From: Cotesia glomerata
Taxonomy: Eukaryota > Arthropoda > Insecta > Hymenoptera > Braconidae
Reading direction: 5' to 3'
Assembly (NCBI RefSeq): GCF_020080835.1
Contig: NC_058158.1
Span: forward strand, 620,001-684,000
DNA: 64,000 bases
Position 1 is the first letter of the stretch. Every line of letters begins with the position of its first letter. The notes below the pieces were generated by a model. It was not told the origin of the DNA. It saw only the letters and a program-made list of their open reading frames with translations, and did not search any database. Position numbers and translations under genes: made by a program. Shown here piece by piece: positions 61,269 to 64,000 of this stretch.

Positions 61269-62016
61269 TTCTCGATTATTTGTTTAATTTAAAAAACATT
61301 TTAATGTGTATTGAATATAAATATTTTTTTATGGGAATAACTAAAAATAGAACACTAATTTTTCGTTAATAAACTTAAAACAGGCTTATTAGTCCCTTAC
61401 CAACAAAAAGTAATCTGTTAAATTAGCTTTCCAGGATAAATCATAATGATAACTTGATAATAATTAACTAAACATTGAAACACCGTATGATAATAATAAA
61501 CAAGCGGCATTTGGATGTGATTAAATAGACAAATTTACTCGCTTGTTCAGAGTAACGAGTGCATTATTATTCACATTTAAATGTGTACACAGAGGATTGT
61601 TCTCCTCCTCTGCGACACATACAACGACAAAGAATCAAGAGTCGAGAGTGTAGAGTGCAGAGTGGAGAATGGACTGGATTGTGAAATGATTATTGGCGAC
61701 CATCAATCAGGACATTCTGTAACTCAGCAATAAATTTAAAACGTGACCATTTCGCGTTCCGGTTTTCTCGTTAACTTCTCGCTCCTGATCCTCTGCTCGT
61801 CGAATAGAATAATTTACCCATTACAATCAAATCAAAAATAACAATTACAGTAATTAGTTTTTTAACTCACCCCTCTGCTCCTTCCTCAGCTATTTTTATT
61901 TAAAGCTCCTATCCCGCTTTCTTGAAACGTGAGGCTCCTGCAAAGCGAAAGATTTGTAAACATTCCCCGCGATTTATCAATAAAAACAATCTGAGGATGG
62001 GACTGTTGGTACTTAC
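61269..62016. other. No gene seen
   Basis: AT-rich to about 61.55 kb, then mixed composition with a GAGTGTAGAGTGCAGAGTGG minisatellite near 61647. Confidence 0.4.
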
Positions 62017-62280
62017 CGTGCAGCACCGGGAATTCTGTTACGCTGCAGTGGTATTATACCCTCAGTCTGGTATATAGAGAAGGTCCGCGTTGCGAGCGAT
62101 GCAATTTCATCGGGGAGAACGTCACCGGAAAATACACTCGACTTCTGAAACGGAAATCCAATAAGAAACTCAATTCGGCGAATCTGCGGCGTCTTCAACG
62201 ACGTCTCTGTCTTTCAATACACAATATACTCACTCTGTACTCTGTACTCTGTACTGAGCTCTGCTCTTATGCCGCTGTAT
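62017..62280 (-). ncRNA. Candidate minus-strand first exon or antisense transcript start
   Basis: On the minus strand, a GC-richer block ends at the consensus donor GCACG|GTAAGTACC. A frame without an ATG is open across most of it, so it would be untranslated or noncoding. Repeated ACTCTGT/TACAGAG motifs lie at its upstream edge (62225-62255). Only the donor and base composition support this; no acceptor partner was traced. Confidence 0.27.
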
Positions 62281-62860
62281 CCGGTGGTGTGTACTCTCCG
62301 GCTCGCGACTGTTTGCTACACTTACTGCACTCGGTATCCGCTATACACACTCCAAGAAATATTTTACCATCCGTCCAGTGTTCTTTATTCTTTATTCCTC
62401 ATTTTATAACTTTTATTTTTTATTATTCCGTATTCTTTCTCAGCTTATTTCATCCCTTCAGGCGCTTCCGCCCTTCCATCTTCCATCCAGAAATTCGATT
62501 TAACGTCGTTCCATCGAACTTTCTCGTTCTGGAAGTAAATGTTGTTATCTCAATGTACCTAGACAGCACGCGAAGAATCGCAATTGAGGTCACAATAAGA
62601 CACGTGTTTAGTGTCAACAAAAAAAAACAACTCTCTCTCCTTCCTCCCTTATTTCGTGTGCTGTGAATTTTTAATGCTACTTTTTTCAACTACACCTTCT
62701 ATTCTGCAAATAAGTTAATGAATAAAACGATAACTATAATTCTAGAGCAAATATCAACACCTAAGTCTTTAAATTACTCGATTTTTATTGATAAAATATT
62801 TTTTAATTGTTGATAAATTATCATTATTTATTTTTTATGTGTTCTGAAATGACCTCATAT
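62281..62860. other. No gene seen
   Basis: The 125-codon plus frame (62289-62666) and the overlapping minus frame lack splice context and family resemblance. Confidence 0.4.
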
Positions 62861-63095
62861 CATAATTGACCTTATTAAGTCAATTATAGGGATAATTAAT
62901 TTTTTTTCAAAATTAGTTTTAAAAATTTCCGACAGATGGCACACGATCGCTAAATTATCTCCCTATAGGAGAGTTAATTTCTAAAAAATAAATGATTTTT
63001 CAATCTTTTAAAAGGTTAAACTAATTAAATTTCAAGTCTAGATCTAAAAATGCAATTCTATAAAGCGCCCAGCGGAGCGGGCGAGTAACAGCTAG
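62861..63095 (+). mobile_element. 3' end of a second Helitron-like family carrying a family B unit
   Basis: A family B core (CCGACAGATGGCACACGATC) is followed by the hairpin CGCCC-AGCGGAGC-GGGCG, the spacer AGTAACAG and CTAG|T at 63092-63095. This is the canonical Helitron 3' terminus. The 5' end was not located. Confidence 0.7.
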
Positions 63096-63289
63096 TAATT
63101 AAATAAATTACCAAGCCAATTTTTGTTTTTATTTAAAATATAAATTAATTATTAAAAATTATTTCTAAAAAAATATCATTGATAGTTTTTTACAATTTAA
63201 AAATTTTTTATTTGTAAACAATTCCTAAAAATTATCAAATATATTGTATAAGCTAATTTTATAATCATTTAAAGATCAATAATTCATTT

Positions 63290-63640
63290 TTGTACAGCCT
63301 GATGTTGTGAAAATAAGCTATAGAAAATGAATAATTTTTTTTCAAAGTTAGTTTTAAAAATTTCCAACAGATGGCGCATGATCGCTAAATTATCTCCCTA
63401 GCGAATTTATCTTACGTTGGTTTATAATTAAATAAATTACCAAGCCAATTTTGGTTTTTATTCAAACAATAAATTAATTAATAAAAATTTCATTGATAGT
63501 TTTTTACAATTTAAAAATTTTTTATTTGATTAATTTAGAAAAATTATTAAATATTCTTGTATTAAATAATTTTATAATTATTTAAAGATCAAAAATTCGT
63601 TTTTGTACAGCCTGATGTTGTTTAATATGAAAATTAACAG
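63290..63640 (+). repeat. Further family B unit and duplicated flank
   Basis: TTTTGTACAGCCTGATGTTG occurs near 63289 and 63600, about 310 bases apart, with CAACAGATGGCGCATGATCG at 63364 between them. Confidence 0.7.
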
Positions 63641-63879
63641 TAGAAAATTTCCTGACGGCTTCCAACATTGTACAAACAAGAACTTAACTTTGCAAAATTT
63701 CTCGAGTGTAAGGCAACCGAATGAGACCAACTAAGTCTAAGCTTATTATTTACGGGCTAAATTAAAGGAACCAAAAACAAACCATTAGAGGGAAAGAGAA
63801 AAGGTTGAATCCGTTTGATCTTATTCGGGGACTTAAACTAAGCTCGGGTGTTTAACGTCACCACGGATAGGATGTTTTG

Positions 63880-64000
63880 CCGTGAACTATATATATGTAA
63901 GCTTGGTGAGTGCTGGCGCGATTGCAAGAGAAGCGCTGGGCGTCGCGACGCCTCAGTCTTACTCCACCTCTCGTTAGTGGAGCCGGGGTTACCTCGATCT
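63880..64000 (+). other. CpG-rich block at the window edge, possible promoter
   Basis: An ACTATATATATG motif at about 63887 is followed by a CpG-rich stretch with CTCAGTC near 63950, similar to an arthropod initiator, though the spacing from the TATA-like motif is too long. The block is cut by the window end. Confidence 0.22.

Noticed and set aside
1..64000. tRNA or rRNA genes
   Set aside because: GGTTCGA-like words occur (for example at 38801 and 54939) but lie in coding exons or without a cloverleaf context.

Overview
This window is AT-rich nuclear DNA from an animal, most likely an insect. Coding exons are separated by long introns with GT..AG borders. There are no bacterial operons or ribosome-binding sites. 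Most of the sequence is non-autonomous rolling-circle (Helitron-like) elements, terminal-inverted-repeat MITEs and short tandem arrays. A parasitoid hymenopteran would fit, but that is an inference from composition and repeat style; no lineage marker was identified.

The one clear gene runs on the + strand from about 38.8 kb to at least 57.2 kb. Its exons chain with compatible splice phases: 38791-38942 (second half of a PDZ domain), 42502-42578, 42668-42751, an exon ending at 46386, 50291-50389, and a giant exon 51394-57192. Together they predict a protein of roughly 2,500 residues or more: one PDZ domain of the PDLIM/Enigma/synaptopodin style, then a very long charged, mostly disordered tail with short conserved-looking islands. 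I do not recognise its name. A short terminal exon (57976-57992) fits in phase. A further coding exon at 59844-59976 does not join directly.

The first half of the PDZ fold was not found. Two mini exons upstream (7787-7843 and 36924-36968) start with ATG and end in a good donor in phase 0, matching the phase-0 PDZ exon. GC-richer islands at 18.8-19.05, 29.7-29.9 and 34.8-34.96 kb also pair a TATA box or ATG with a good donor. The 1-38.7 kb stretch could therefore be a long 5' regulatory region with several alternative promoters. That is inference.

Repeats by region: Helitron-like copies at 1-208, 8.1-8.7, 8.7-9.75, 15.4-16.2, 22.0-22.9, 33.3-34.05 and 60.5-61.3 kb; MITEs with CACTGATAGAAGG ends at 3.6-4.2, 24.6-26.4, 30.8-31.8, 33.2-34.3 and 37.6-38.2 kb, three of them carrying nested insertions; tandem arrays at 5.8-6.7, 10.9-12.1, 13.1-14.2, 17.3-17.7, 28.1-29.3 (280-bp units), 35.3-35.9 and 39.6-40.6 kb; a minisatellite-bearing element at 47.7-48.9 kb.

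On the minus strand at 23267-23691 lies a small two-exon coding remnant with one frameshift. A possible minus-strand first exon lies near 62.0-62.28 kb. No tRNA, rRNA or CRISPR array was seen.
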